DNA of 64,000 nt from Thalassospira marina (GCF_002844375.1 NZ_CP024199.1:62001-126000); one strand, 5' to 3'. Counted from the stretch's first letter, positions 50,415-59,376 are shown. Numbers and translations: made by a program. Notes: a model not told the origin generated them from the sequence alone.

Positions 50415-51410
50415 TCACTTGATTCGTCGTCTTGGGCTTGGGGGCGCGACGAGAACATTTTTGTTCCTGTCGCGTTTCGGAGTCCATTTACGTTTTTGGC
50501 TCATTTCCATTGTTTCCTTAGGATCTGCAGCCGGAATTTTTCCGCCCAATTCTTCATAAAGATCTTTTGCTGCTTCACGCTCAAGCATTTGCCTTTGCAA
50601 TCTTATTTTTGGCACTTTTTCTTTGGCTGCTTTTGTTTCCTTGAAGACATTTTCGGCCATAATTGGGGCGATGAAGTAGTTTGTTGAATATTCGATGCTT
50701 GCCTTTACGCCTTCTATTACGATCTCACTGGCATTCATGTCTGCTTTGATTGCTCTTTCGATCGCATCTTCAACGTATCTTTTTCGTTCGTTATCATAGA
50801 AAGCGTGTTCGGACCTTGTTTCCAAAGGATCCGCAAACAGGGCTTTTTCTGCGTTGGCAGGGTGTTGCATGACCTTGTTTTCGTCCACCACATTTCCTGC
50901 GCCTTCTGTCGACATCCTTGCTGCTGAAGCGATATCAAGCAATTCGGAAAGATGTTTTTTTTCCTGAGATGTCATTTCGGAATATTTTTTTTTGCTTTCG
51001 ATGCCTTTGATTAGTTCGCGTGTGGTTGCCGTGGAAAAGAATTCATCCTGTGCGTCCCAAGCCTTTCGATAAAAATAGTCAATTTTTTTATCTTCTCGGA
51101 GTTCCCCATCTTCAAAAATTCGGGGGAAGAAGTTCTTTTTAATCTTTTTGTTCATTGTTATTTTGGGAAGGACGCTCTTTGGATCCAGGCGGCTTGCAAC
51201 TTCTTCGCCAAACCCGGCGACCCGGGCATTTTTAACCTTCCTTGGTACAATCGTTTTGGTGGATCCATTTTTGGTCTGCACCAATTTCTTTTTGATTGTC
51301 TTTGTTGCGGTCGGTTGTTTCAGTAAGGGGGGACGCGATACCACACCCTGATTTCGGAGACGACTTGAACGTCGAGGTCCTGCTGCTTGGGAAACGGTAT
51401 TTTTAGGCAT
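50415..51410 (-). CDS. Unknown protein with very basic ends (gene D of unusual operon)
   Basis: A 331-residue protein, ATG 51410 with GAGGG ten bases upstream. Its ends are strongly basic: PRRSSRLRN (12-20), TKTIKKKLVQTK (36-47), and a C-terminal KRKWTPKRDRNK and PSPRRRIK that resemble nuclear-localisation or nucleic-acid-binding tails. The centre is helical and highly charged (EMTSQEKKHLSELLDIASAA, ERKRYVEDAIERAIKADM). No signal peptide, no Cys. The gene is visibly more AT-rich than nudC beside it. It is the last of four same-strand genes (84 bases after gene C). No family recognised. Confidence 0.75.
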   Translation of the reverse strand: MPKNTVSQAAGPRRSSRLRNQGVVSRPPLLKQPTATKTIKKKLVQTKNGSTKTIVPRKVKNARVAGFGEEVASRLDPKSVLPKITMNKKIKKNFFPRIFEDGELREDKKIDYFYRKAWDAQDEFFSTATTRELIKGIESKKKYSEMTSQEKKHLSELLDIASAARMSTEGAGNVVDENKVMQHPANAEKALFADPLETRSEHAFYDNERKRYVEDAIERAIKADMNASEIVIEGVKASIEYSTNYFIAPIMAENVFKETKAAKEKVPKIRLQRQMLEREAAKDLYEELGGKIPAADPKETMEMSQKRKWTPKRDRNKNVLVAPPSPRRRIK

Positions 51411-51494
51411 CGATGCCCTCTATGCGACATGCAGAAACAAAAATTAGTGTCACGCAGGAGAGAGCAAATAAATGCTCTTGCCTGCTGCAATATG

Positions 51495-53003
51495 TTAAGA
51501 TTCGCCAAGAGCGATGGCGAGCAACGTATAAGAAGTGGATTGGCTGCTATCGAGTGGAACAATGTTGATGACGATTTGATTCGTGCCGACAATAAGATAG
51601 TCGTGAAAATTAAGGCTGGTGAAGTCACGGTTACGTAAATCAAGTGACGAAACGTTGTTTTGTCCGCCTTCCCCTTCTTTTGTGTCGACATAGACGATAT
51701 TCGTCCATTTTCCATTGATGTTGAATGTCAGTTTGCATCCATTGCCGTTTGGGCCGATCCAATGTTTTAAAAGTAAAGAATACTCTTCGGTAATGTCAGC
51801 GATCTTGAAGCTGACGGTCAGTGCCGTCGGTTCCGAGAAATCACTCGTCATGCTTTCATCAAACCCACTGCCTGTGACCTGCAGGTTATTGGCAGCAGAT
51901 AGAATTTTGAAAGAGGATGTCGGGCTGCTTGGACCGTATATGAATTGGCCGTCGGTGAAACTGATCGCAGCACCATTAATGCTGGTAGCATTGGGTACTG
52001 TTGCAAGCGCATAGGCGCTGAGATTAATGGATCCGGAATTGTAAGTTGCCCGTGCGGCGGTGCTCGACGATTGTAACGAGGCTGAGATCGAGCTTCCATT
52101 GGCGGCGTGACTGGCCGTAAAATAATGAGTTTCGTGATTAACCGTAACAGATTCATCACTGGAAATACCGTCAGTAAAGTCAATTAGCCAACCAGCGCGC
52201 ATCGTAAAATCGAGACCAAAAAGTGAAAGCTGGCTAGGCGGCAGGACGATAGAACCACTCTCCGCAGGTGTTAAGAGGCGATCCTGTATGAATTTTGGAA
52301 GATCGACATGGGTTCCGTCCGAAGTCTGGTTGTATTGAATAACATCCCACGGATAGCTCTGACCCCATATCCATGTTGGCTCAAGACCCGTCTGATCGAC
52401 ATATCCAAACGAGCTCCAGTCTTTGATGCTCATGCTGGTTTCTTCAACATTTGAAGTCTGGTGGTCATAGGCATTACCAGTGCTTTGACTTTGGGAAGTT
52501 CCTTTGTCCCAAGTGTGGCTATAGTCCGCACCAATATTAAACATCGGTGCAGGGCCGAACATTCCACCTGAAATCTGTACACCAAAGGTGTTGATATTAT
52601 TCGATGTTGACCCGCTTGTATGTTCGCTTGACGAGGATTGACTTTGACCATCCGAACTACTTTGGGCCGTATTTACTGACGAATTTAGCGTTTTGGGAAA
52701 TATTCCCCGGAGTTTTACTGTGGCACCTGATCCGGCAGTGACAGACACATTGTTTGTAAGAATTGCTGGATAGTTTTCATAGCTGTCGGTGGTCGAAATA
52801 CCTGTCTGATATTGGGATTTTGACGGGATAACAATACGTTGCGTCATAAGCAGAAGATAGCCGGGATACCCGCCAAGGTTGGCAACATCCTGATATTTCA
52901 TGATTTGATACTGGATGTTGGTTTTGCCGAACTGCACATTGTTCGAGATATTTGTGAGATCAAAGTCCTTAGATGCTGTGAAATAGTCTTTGAAGTTCTT
53001 CAT
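51495..53003 (-). CDS. Unknown beta-rich Ser/Thr/Gln protein (gene C of unusual operon)
   Basis: A 502-residue protein, ATG 53003 with AGGGAC upstream. Residues 1-105 are mixed; two Ser/Gln/Thr tracts (108-135 and 167-186) flank a beta-prone segment (140-166, with FGVQISGG and FNIGADYSHTW); then WIWGQSYPWDVIQYN (211-225), and a C-terminal beta-sandwich-like region (about 370-502). Polar tracts around an amphipathic hairpin are also seen in beta-pore-forming toxins, but there is no direct homology that I can name. No signal peptide and no Cys except one near 434. It lies 43 bases after gene B. Confidence 0.78.
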   Translation of the reverse strand: MKNFKDYFTASKDFDLTNISNNVQFGKTNIQYQIMKYQDVANLGGYPGYLLLMTQRIVIPSKSQYQTGISTTDSYENYPAILTNNVSVTAGSGATVKLRGIFPKTLNSSVNTAQSSSDGQSQSSSSEHTSGSTSNNINTFGVQISGGMFGPAPMFNIGADYSHTWDKGTSQSQSTGNAYDHQTSNVEETSMSIKDWSSFGYVDQTGLEPTWIWGQSYPWDVIQYNQTSDGTHVDLPKFIQDRLLTPAESGSIVLPPSQLSLFGLDFTMRAGWLIDFTDGISSDESVTVNHETHYFTASHAANGSSISASLQSSSTAARATYNSGSINLSAYALATVPNATSINGAAISFTDGQFIYGPSSPTSSFKILSAANNLQVTGSGFDESMTSDFSEPTALTVSFKIADITEEYSLLLKHWIGPNGNGCKLTFNINGKWTNIVYVDTKEGEGGQNNVSSLDLRNRDFTSLNFHDYLIVGTNQIVINIVPLDSSQSTSYTLLAIALGES

Positions 53004-53046
53004 GGTTTGCTGTCCCTGTTTTGATTTTTGCGTCGATGATACTGCA

Positions 53047-54426
53047 TCAATTGTTGCGATAGCTCACATGGATGCTGGCAGCTTTGCGTTTTCGCCCGTT
53101 TTTGCCACTAATGCCGTCAGAACCTAGTGTGGTTTTGCCCATGCTTTGCGGTGGATGGTTGGGTATCACCTGTGTGAAATTGCGAATGCAGCCCGGCTTG
53201 CCCGGCATGCCGCCTTTTCCGCCTGCTCCGCCAATGCCAGGCTCGCTGTCCAGGGCTACAGTGTTGATGCAGGATTTATAGACCTCGGGGATTTCGACAA
53301 AAATATTCGAAGCAAGGCCGCCATTGCCGCCGGTACCGCCATTGCCACCATTCCCGCCATTTCCGCCTTGTCCAGCGAAAATGGGAAAATCGGTACGATC
53401 CTGTACAAATTGCTCGGGAACACATTCTCCGTTCCCGCCATTCCCGCCATTTCCCCCATTTCCGCCATTACCACCAGGGTAGCCCTTCCCTGCCTGGGAG
53501 AAGATTTTCAAAGATCCAGGTGTGAAATTGATCAGGTTTCCAAGTCTGATATCTGCAAGCATTGCCATGCCGCCATTTTGACCCGCTGTACCATCTGTTC
53601 CGTTTTGGCCGTCGCGTCCGTTCGTGCCGCAGTTCTGCAACCCGGTATTTCCGACAATGCCGCCAAAGATACTTGCCTCAACAACAGGTGGTGAACCATC
53701 GTTGCCAGTTGCTCCGGCTATGCCCTGTGTGCCGTGTTCGGCAGGTTCCCGCCGCGCCGCGCTAAATGCAGGGTGGGGCGTCCCCAAAACTTCTATCGTT
53801 AAACCCGCTGATTTTTCGGTAGTTTTAACACCCGCAGGTAGCAGTTCAATTTCGTCGCACTGGAGGATAAAAATATTCCCGCGAACGGTTATTTTTGCAC
53901 CAGCCTCAACAACAAGCCGATCGACATGAACGAGAACATATAATTCTTCGCGAAAATGCAGGCCCGGCCAAATTTTGTAGGATGAGGTAACATCCAGTGG
54001 CTTCTCTGCAGTTAGATGAAGTTCCTTCATCCGCAGCACTTTCAAATGCATGGGCAAGTGTCTTTGTTGCCCGGAAAGGTCACTTTCGTGAAGTATGCCA
54101 TCTGCAAAGATATATTCTTCGCCCCGGTCATGCATTCCCAGTCGCAGTCTTGTCCTGGCGCGATGTGGCAGTTCTTCGAAATAAAGCTCGCTGCGTGCTT
54201 TCCGCGTATTGCTGTTCCTGGGGCCCATAATTTTGCGTGCAAGTTCCATCGTGGGAACTTCGCAATAATGCACGCCTTGCGGCCAATCTTCTTTTTCGTT
54301 TGGAAGGCCAATGAATGAGAGGTTCATATCGTTGGCAATAGAGGTGTTCAGACCGGGTATCCCGGTCTGAACAGATTGATTAACTGGGGGCGCTGCTTGC
54401 TGCCGTACCAACGTTTTGGATGCCAT
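53047..54426 (-). CDS. Gly-Gly-X repeat protein (gene B of unusual operon)
   Basis: A 459-residue protein from ATG 54426 (AGGG upstream; GTG 54435 also possible). Residues 1-140 are globular and Arg-rich; 150-215 are beta strands (LYVLVHVDRLVVEAG, NIFILQCDEIEL); then glycine blocks at 232-245, 260-287, 312-333, 352-371, 397-413 and 435-445, mostly GGN or GGT triplets, separated by short strands such as NIFVEIPEVY. Such GGX blocks can form polyglycine-II helix bundles, known in phage adhesins and insect antifreeze proteins. No signal peptide. It is a paralogue of gene A, which ends 10 bases upstream. Confidence 0.82.
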   Translation of the reverse strand: MASKTLVRQQAAPPVNQSVQTGIPGLNTSIANDMNLSFIGLPNEKEDWPQGVHYCEVPTMELARKIMGPRNSNTRKARSELYFEELPHRARTRLRLGMHDRGEEYIFADGILHESDLSGQQRHLPMHLKVLRMKELHLTAEKPLDVTSSYKIWPGLHFREELYVLVHVDRLVVEAGAKITVRGNIFILQCDEIELLPAGVKTTEKSAGLTIEVLGTPHPAFSAARREPAEHGTQGIAGATGNDGSPPVVEASIFGGIVGNTGLQNCGTNGRDGQNGTDGTAGQNGGMAMLADIRLGNLINFTPGSLKIFSQAGKGYPGGNGGNGGNGGNGGNGECVPEQFVQDRTDFPIFAGQGGNGGNGGNGGTGGNGGLASNIFVEIPEVYKSCINTVALDSEPGIGGAGGKGGMPGKPGCIRNFTQVIPNHPPQSMGKTTLGSDGISGKNGRKRKAASIHVSYRNN

Positions 54427-54436
54427 TTTTCGCACC

Positions 54437-55633
54437 CTAGTTCACGGGAACGAAGTTGAGCGTCCCTGGCGCGCCGCTTGATGAGCCAGAATCGCCGGAT
54501 ATACCGGGCTGGCCAGTGCGTCCAGGGCTACCGGAGACACCGTTGTCGTGATGTTTACCGCCCTCTCCACCGGCACCACCTGATCCACCTTCACCGCCAT
54601 TACCGCCGGTACCACCGGCGCCTGGTGCTGCGGATTGCGAAGTGGGTTGATACATGGTGGCGTACTGGCTGGGAAAATAGACGAAGATGTCGTTTCCGTC
54701 CGTGCCATTTCCGCCTTTGCCGCCAGCACCGCCATCGCCACCGGCACCGCCGCTGCCGCCATTTCCGCCATTTTCGCCTTCACAGCCGGAATCGCAGCCT
54801 TTTCCACCTTTGCCTCCATTCTGGCCTTTGCCGCCCGTGCCACCAGTACCGCCCTGGCCACCTTCACCGGACATGGTTGCCACAACAAAGGGCGAAATAT
54901 TTGACGGATCCCAAGCGCGAATTGTGATGGTTGCCGGCAAGTTTGCAATGCCATTTGCGCCTGTTCCACCCGTGGCGCCGGTACCGCCGGCACCGCCTGT
55001 TCCACCTGTTCCGCCAACGTGCGAACTTGTACAAATGCCCGGTGAAGCCTCGCCACCATTGTCGCCTTGTGCTGCGGCGGAGCTATACGATGATCCAGTA
55101 GCACCTGTCGTGCCAACTGTCCCTTTTGCTCCCATAATGCCGACATGATAGGTATTGGTGCCTCCCCTGATGACCACAAGGTTATCTGCACTTAGGGTAA
55201 ACTGTGTCGTAATGGCAGTGAGTGAACCGCCGTTGAATGTCAATGTGCCTGCGTTTACAACCCATGGTGCTGCTGCGGGGCCTTCTGACATATCGGTCGT
55301 GACTTCAAGGTTGTCTGCGGCAGTAACGCGGACGCGAACTGGGAAAAGATGTTTGGAGAAGCTTCTTTCATCATCGGTCAAGCTGTGGGTGCCGTAAATA
55401 TAGTCCATCAGCTTGAACATCTGGTCTGCGTTGTAATATCGCTTTTCGGCCAAGAAGCTCTTTGATTGCAGGCTTTTTGAAAATTTTGAGCGCTGTTCGT
55501 CTGGGATGTCGGGCGCGAAAAGGTCCCTGTATTCTTCAAGTGATGTAACCAGAATGGTTGTATCAACCGTTTCGCCACGTTTCAGCGCAGCGGTATCAAG
55601 CCCCATTTTTTCAGCACGTTCCAAGTAACCCAT
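54437..55633 (-). CDS. Gly-Gly-X repeat protein (gene A of unusual operon)
   Basis: A 398-residue protein from ATG 55633, with AGGGAA six bases upstream. Residues 1-115 are helical and charged (SLEEYRDLFAPDIPDEQRSK); 120-165 are beta strands; collagen-like Gly-X-Y occurs at 165-180; GGX blocks fill 207-228, 257-314 and 338-360 (GGTGGTGG, GGAGGKGGNG); the spacer NDIFVYFPSQY at 314-324 matches NIFVEIPEVY of gene B. Two Cys in GCDSGCEG sit inside the main block. The C-terminus is again Gly/Ser-rich. It is the first gene after the AT-rich upstream region. No signal peptide; no family recognised. Confidence 0.82.
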   Translation of the reverse strand: MGYLERAEKMGLDTAALKRGETVDTTILVTSLEEYRDLFAPDIPDEQRSKFSKSLQSKSFLAEKRYYNADQMFKLMDYIYGTHSLTDDERSFSKHLFPVRVRVTAADNLEVTTDMSEGPAAAPWVVNAGTLTFNGGSLTAITTQFTLSADNLVVIRGGTNTYHVGIMGAKGTVGTTGATGSSYSSAAAQGDNGGEASPGICTSSHVGGTGGTGGAGGTGATGGTGANGIANLPATITIRAWDPSNISPFVVATMSGEGGQGGTGGTGGKGQNGGKGGKGCDSGCEGENGGNGGSGGAGGDGGAGGKGGNGTDGNDIFVYFPSQYATMYQPTSQSAAPGAGGTGGNGGEGGSGGAGGEGGKHHDNGVSGSPGRTGQPGISGDSGSSSGAPGTLNFVPVN

Positions 55634-56213
55634 GATTTTTCCCTGACATTTGAATGACTGTCTGTCGATGTGGTGCGTCCCCCAAGACGTTTGCATCGGT
55701 ACATAAGGTAACTCTGAAAAAGCAATTTATAATATTTATGGTTTCTTATTTTTCACCTTATGATCGTTTTATTTAATATTTTTCATCTTTAACGAGTCAA
55801 TGATTCAAATTGTATAATTTATGGTTGTGTATGGAATGATGATGAAATCTCAATTACACAGTTTTTTTGTTGTTTCATGGAAAAACAAAGCGGACATTGG
55901 CGTTCATTGTCGTGGCAGGATGATGGATGTCAGCTTTGTGAATAATTTTGGGTGTAGGATTTTTGATGCCTATACACGCAAAGCGTGTGTCAAATAGGGT
56001 GCGTTCGTGGCAAAAAGTTTTTCGAATCGACCTTTAAGGCGAATTTCTTTGCATACTAAATACGTAATAATGATGCACTGTGTTAGACAGCAGCGTAAAA
56101 GTATCAACATCGCTATTTTCTAGTGCGAATGCTGGACGGCGGCTCGTAATTAGGCTGTAATATCCCCAAATACAGTCAGATAACCAAAATGAACTGACTT
56201 GCATGTGGGGATA
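55634..56213. other. AT-rich intergenic region upstream of the unusual operon
   Basis: A 580-base non-coding region, the most AT-rich part of the window between about 55700 and 55880, with many T- and A-runs. It must contain the promoter of the A-D operon (minus) and that of the binding-like protein (plus). Its composition is like that of DNA silenced by xenogeneic silencers. No tRNA, integrase remnant or direct repeat is seen. Confidence 0.6.
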
Positions 56214-56990
56214 ATGGACGCGTTCTTTTTGCGGATTTTTGTATTTGTTGCCGTTATTTTTATGGCAATTCCGGCCCGGGCCCAACAAAGGCCCGATGTC
56301 ATGGTCGGGGTGTATGAATATAGTGTGGTTCATTTTTATCATGATGGTGTTGAAACCGGCTTTGCCCACGATCTGGTTGAACGCCTGAACCGTATTCAGG
56401 GCGATTTTCATTTCGTCACCATCGAAACCTCGTCGCGTCGTCGTTATGAAGACATGGCGACAGGCAAGATGGACATGCTTTTGCTGCAAAATCCCGACTG
56501 GAACTGGGCGGGTCGGGGTGTGGATTTTTCAACACCCATTGTTTGGGAGCATGACATTCTGGTGGCCCGGCGTGACCATGTGCCTGGCCCCGGTTATTTC
56601 CACGATGTGCTGGAACACAGCATTGCCGGTGTTTTGGGTTATCATTACCGCTTTGCCGGTTTCATGGATGACCCGCGCCAGTTAACCCGGCTTTTGAATA
56701 TTTCGCTGCTGTATAACGAATCCGAAGTTCTTGAAGCCGTCATACGTGACGATGCCGAGGTTGGCGTGCTGTCGGCTGGTTTCATGTCGCGCAAATTCCG
56801 CCAGGTGGCGGATATGGGGGACAGGGTAGCAATGGGGCCGCGTGCCGATAATAGCTATCCGCTGGCAGCGGCCATTTCGCGCCGTGCGCCCATAACAGTT
56901 GATCGATTTAATCGCTATCTTGATGATTTGCGCGCCGAAAACCAGATCGCGCCGCTTTGGTCACGCTGGCATCGGGGCGTTTTGCCCTAA
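56214..56990 (+). CDS. Extracellular solute-binding-like protein (family 3 type)
   Basis: A 258-residue periplasmic protein: signal peptide MDAFFLRIFVFVAVIFMAIP (cleaved near ARA), then a type II periplasmic-binding fold with VYEYSVVHFYHDGVETGFAH, DLVERLNRIQGD, DMLLLQNPDWNW and EVGVLSAGFMSRKF. It lacks an adjacent ABC permease, so it may be a sensor or orphan receptor rather than transport subunit. ATG 56214 is chosen over TTG 56199. Its base use is like the core genome, unlike the operon to the left. Confidence 0.75.
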   Translation: MDAFFLRIFVFVAVIFMAIPARAQQRPDVMVGVYEYSVVHFYHDGVETGFAHDLVERLNRIQGDFHFVTIETSSRRRYEDMATGKMDMLLLQNPDWNWAGRGVDFSTPIVWEHDILVARRDHVPGPGYFHDVLEHSIAGVLGYHYRFAGFMDDPRQLTRLLNISLLYNESEVLEAVIRDDAEVGVLSAGFMSRKFRQVADMGDRVAMGPRADNSYPLAAAISRRAPITVDRFNRYLDDLRAENQIAPLWSRWHRGVLP

Positions 56991-57111
56991 ACCCGCCCTT
57001 TGTGGTCGGTCCTAAAACCTGGCCTTGTAAGGCCTGCGCTTTCCCGTTTCCCGTTAATGCAAGTTTTTGCCCCAACAGGGTTATGCCCGTCGGGGCAGAA
57101 AGACCATGTTC

Positions 57112-57510
57112 TCAGCCATTCATTGGCGGGATGCGGGCAATAACGTTGCGGCGAACACTTTCGGGCCGTTCGCGCCAGGGGACGATGCCATCGCTGCTTT
57201 GGGCATAGGCATTGGCAAGTTTCAAAATATCGTCACGATGGGTTTCCGGCGTCAGATTGCCATAAACATAGCCCCATTTCCCCGGTGCACTCAGGGATAG
57301 CGAACAGCCGGATTTACAGTTGCTCAGGCATTCGACCGGGACAATTTCGACATGCGTTTCACCATCGGTACTGCCATTGGCAGCCTTGTGTTCGGCAATC
57401 AGGGCATCATGCAGGATTTTGCCGTCGCGTTCGTCCGTCTGGTTATTGCCGGGCTCAGCACCTGTATTGCGGCAGGTGATGCAAACATGAAGGCGGGTGG
57501 TGGCGGGCAT
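57112..57510 (-). CDS. DUF1636 ferredoxin-like metal-binding protein
   Basis: A 132-residue protein with cysteines in HVCITCRNTG near the N-terminus and VECLSNCKSGCSLSLSAPGK in the middle, followed by WGYVYGNLTP. This is the thioredoxin-like 2Fe-2S ferredoxin layout of DUF1636 proteins, which often occur with cobalamin genes in alphaproteobacteria. No cobalamin gene is in the window. Probably cytoplasmic. Stand-alone, in the opposite direction to its left neighbour. Confidence 0.85.
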   Translation of the reverse strand: MPATTRLHVCITCRNTGAEPGNNQTDERDGKILHDALIAEHKAANGSTDGETHVEIVPVECLSNCKSGCSLSLSAPGKWGYVYGNLTPETHRDDILKLANAYAQSSDGIVPWRERPESVRRNVIARIPPMNG

Positions 57511-57685
57511 AAATTGTGCTTTCGGTTTGGGGCTTTGGCGCGTTCTGACGCCGGGTTTGGACCAGATACCGGGATATCTGGCAAAATGTCAAAGTTTGTG
57601 CCGGTATTTTTGCCAGAAAATGGGAGGCGAAATGTGTGTTTCCCTCATGATCCGGGGTTGCCGGTTTTAACCCGAACCGGCGGCG

Positions 57686-58564
57686 TTACGCGGTTTTGCG
57701 GGTGGTACTGGCAGGCGCAAAAGTACTGCTGACGCGGTGCTGGATGGTACTAGCAAGCTGGCGGTTCACCAGCGGATGCGCGGCCTCGTTGATTAAAAGG
57801 GCAATTCCCACGGCGGGCAGGGGTGGGAAGCCATCGCGATGATCCAGGGTTTGCAACCCGTCACTGACTGAAATGGCAGCAAGTGCCGCAACACCCAGCC
57901 CATCACGCACCAGATGCAGCAGGGATGCTGCCTGCCGCGTGGTTGCCACAAGCTGGAATGGCCGGCCCGATTTTGAAATGGCATCAATCGCCCAAGCGTG
58001 AAACTTGCAATCCTCAGCGGGCAGTACCAAACGCAGCGGGTCGGCCAGGTGCTGGCGATGGATGGGCGATGTCACCCAGACACCATCTTCCTGCAGCAGG
58101 AAATATCCTTCCTCGCCCTTTTCGGACCGGCTGATAATGCTGAGGTCAAGTTCGCCCTGGTCAACCATGCGCCGTAAAATAATGGTTGGGTTAACCGAGA
58201 TGAAAAACTGCACCGCCGGGTGAATTTCGCTGATGGCGCGCAACACCACGGGCAGGATCTTTTCGGCATAATCATCGGGGCAGCCAATGCGAATGGGGCG
58301 TGACAGCATTTCGCCGCGGATGCTTTCGCGGGCTTCATCCTGCAACGATAAAATACGCCGGGCATAACCAACAAAGGTGATGCCTTCATTGGTCAGCACC
58401 ACATTGCGGCCTTCCCGCGTAAACAGCTTTTGATCCAGCGTTTCTTCCAGCCGTTTCATCTGCATGGAAAAGGCCGATGGCGTGCGACCGACACGGTCTG
58501 CCGCGCGGTTGAAGCTGCCGCATTCCGCAAAGGAAACAAAACTGCGCAGAAGGTCGGTATCCAT
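57686..58564 (-). CDS. LysR-family regulator, divergent from GST
   Basis: A 292-residue regulator from ATG 58564 (AGGAAAGC upstream). Its helix-turn-helix is FAECGSFNRAADRVGRTPSA followed by FSMQMKRLEETLDQKLFTRE; the effector domain has RIGCPDDYAEKILPVVLR, as in the LrhA/HexA-like branch. It is divergent from the glutathione S-transferase gene with 181 bases between them and probably regulates it. Effector unknown. Confidence 0.92.
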   Translation of the reverse strand: MDTDLLRSFVSFAECGSFNRAADRVGRTPSAFSMQMKRLEETLDQKLFTREGRNVVLTNEGITFVGYARRILSLQDEARESIRGEMLSRPIRIGCPDDYAEKILPVVLRAISEIHPAVQFFISVNPTIILRRMVDQGELDLSIISRSEKGEEGYFLLQEDGVWVTSPIHRQHLADPLRLVLPAEDCKFHAWAIDAISKSGRPFQLVATTRQAASLLHLVRDGLGVAALAAISVSDGLQTLDHRDGFPPLPAVGIALLINEAAHPLVNRQLASTIQHRVSSTFAPASTTRKTA

Positions 58565-58745
58565 GGCGCTTTCCTGTGTTTTCGGGGTGAGGATAACCAT
58601 AACCCAAAAATGGTCAGAAAAAATCATCAATGAAATTGAAGAATATGGTCAAAACTATTCGATTGTTTGCCACCTGCCCAGCGGCAAATATATCGGCACG
58701 GGGCCGGCCCGAAATTGGAACAGAGCGTTTTTCAGGATCGAAATA

Positions 58746-59357
58746 ATGATTTTGCACGATTTTCTGCCTTCGGGTAACGGCTATAAAATCCGTCTGATGC
58801 TGCGGTTTTTGGGCCGGGAATTTTCACTGGTCGAACATGACATCACCAAGGGTGAAACCCGCACCGATGATTACCGCAAAAATGTAAACCCGGTGGGCCG
58901 CATTCCCGCCCTGGATACGGGCGAGGGGCATGTTCTGGCCGAAAGCAACGCCATTTTGCTGTTTCTGGCCGAAGGCACCAAATGGTTGCCTGCGGATAAA
59001 TGGGAACGCACGGCGGTGTATCAGTGGCTGTTTTTTGAACAATATGAACACGAACCCAACGTTGCGGTTCTGCGGTCGTGGCTAAGTGTCAAAGGCACGC
59101 CGGATTACGGCCATGCCCTTTTGCCAATCAAGCGGGCCGCCGCCCATAATGCCCTTTCCGTGATGGAAGACCGCCTGAAAGACCATGACTGGCTGGTGGG
59201 CAGCGATTGCACCATCGCCGATATTGCCCTTTATGCCTATACCCACGTCGCTGATGAAGGCGGCCTGGATATGGCGCTTTATCCTGCCATCGGGCGCTGG
59301 TTAAAACGGTTTTCCACCTTGCCAGCCTATGTGCCGATTACCTGGAAACCGGAATAA
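58746..59357 (+). CDS. Glutathione S-transferase family protein
   Basis: A 203-residue cytoplasmic protein. The N-terminal thioredoxin-fold domain has MILHDFLPSGNGYKIRLMLR (Ser/Asn in the catalytic position), NPVGRIPALDTGEG with the cis-Pro, and AESNAILLFLAEG; the C-terminal helical domain has DWLVGSDCTIADIALYAYTH with the N-capping Asp. ATG 58746 gives the normal length, while a long upstream frame overlaps the LysR gene. Probably detoxification or ring cleavage; substrate unknown. Confidence 0.92.
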   Translation: MILHDFLPSGNGYKIRLMLRFLGREFSLVEHDITKGETRTDDYRKNVNPVGRIPALDTGEGHVLAESNAILLFLAEGTKWLPADKWERTAVYQWLFFEQYEHEPNVAVLRSWLSVKGTPDYGHALLPIKRAAAHNALSVMEDRLKDHDWLVGSDCTIADIALYAYTHVADEGGLDMALYPAIGRWLKRFSTLPAYVPITWKPE

Positions 59358-59376
59358 TCCGAAATCTGAAATGCAA

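Noticed and set aside
54687..55148. Proline-rich plus-strand frame of 153 residues
   Set aside because: It is the reverse-strand reading of the glycine codons of gene A (GGN reads as NCC) and so is an artefact.
53047..55633. PE_PGRS or true collagen identity for the glycine-rich proteins
   Set aside because: There is no PE domain, and Gly-X-Y runs are short; most blocks are GGX, so neither name fits.
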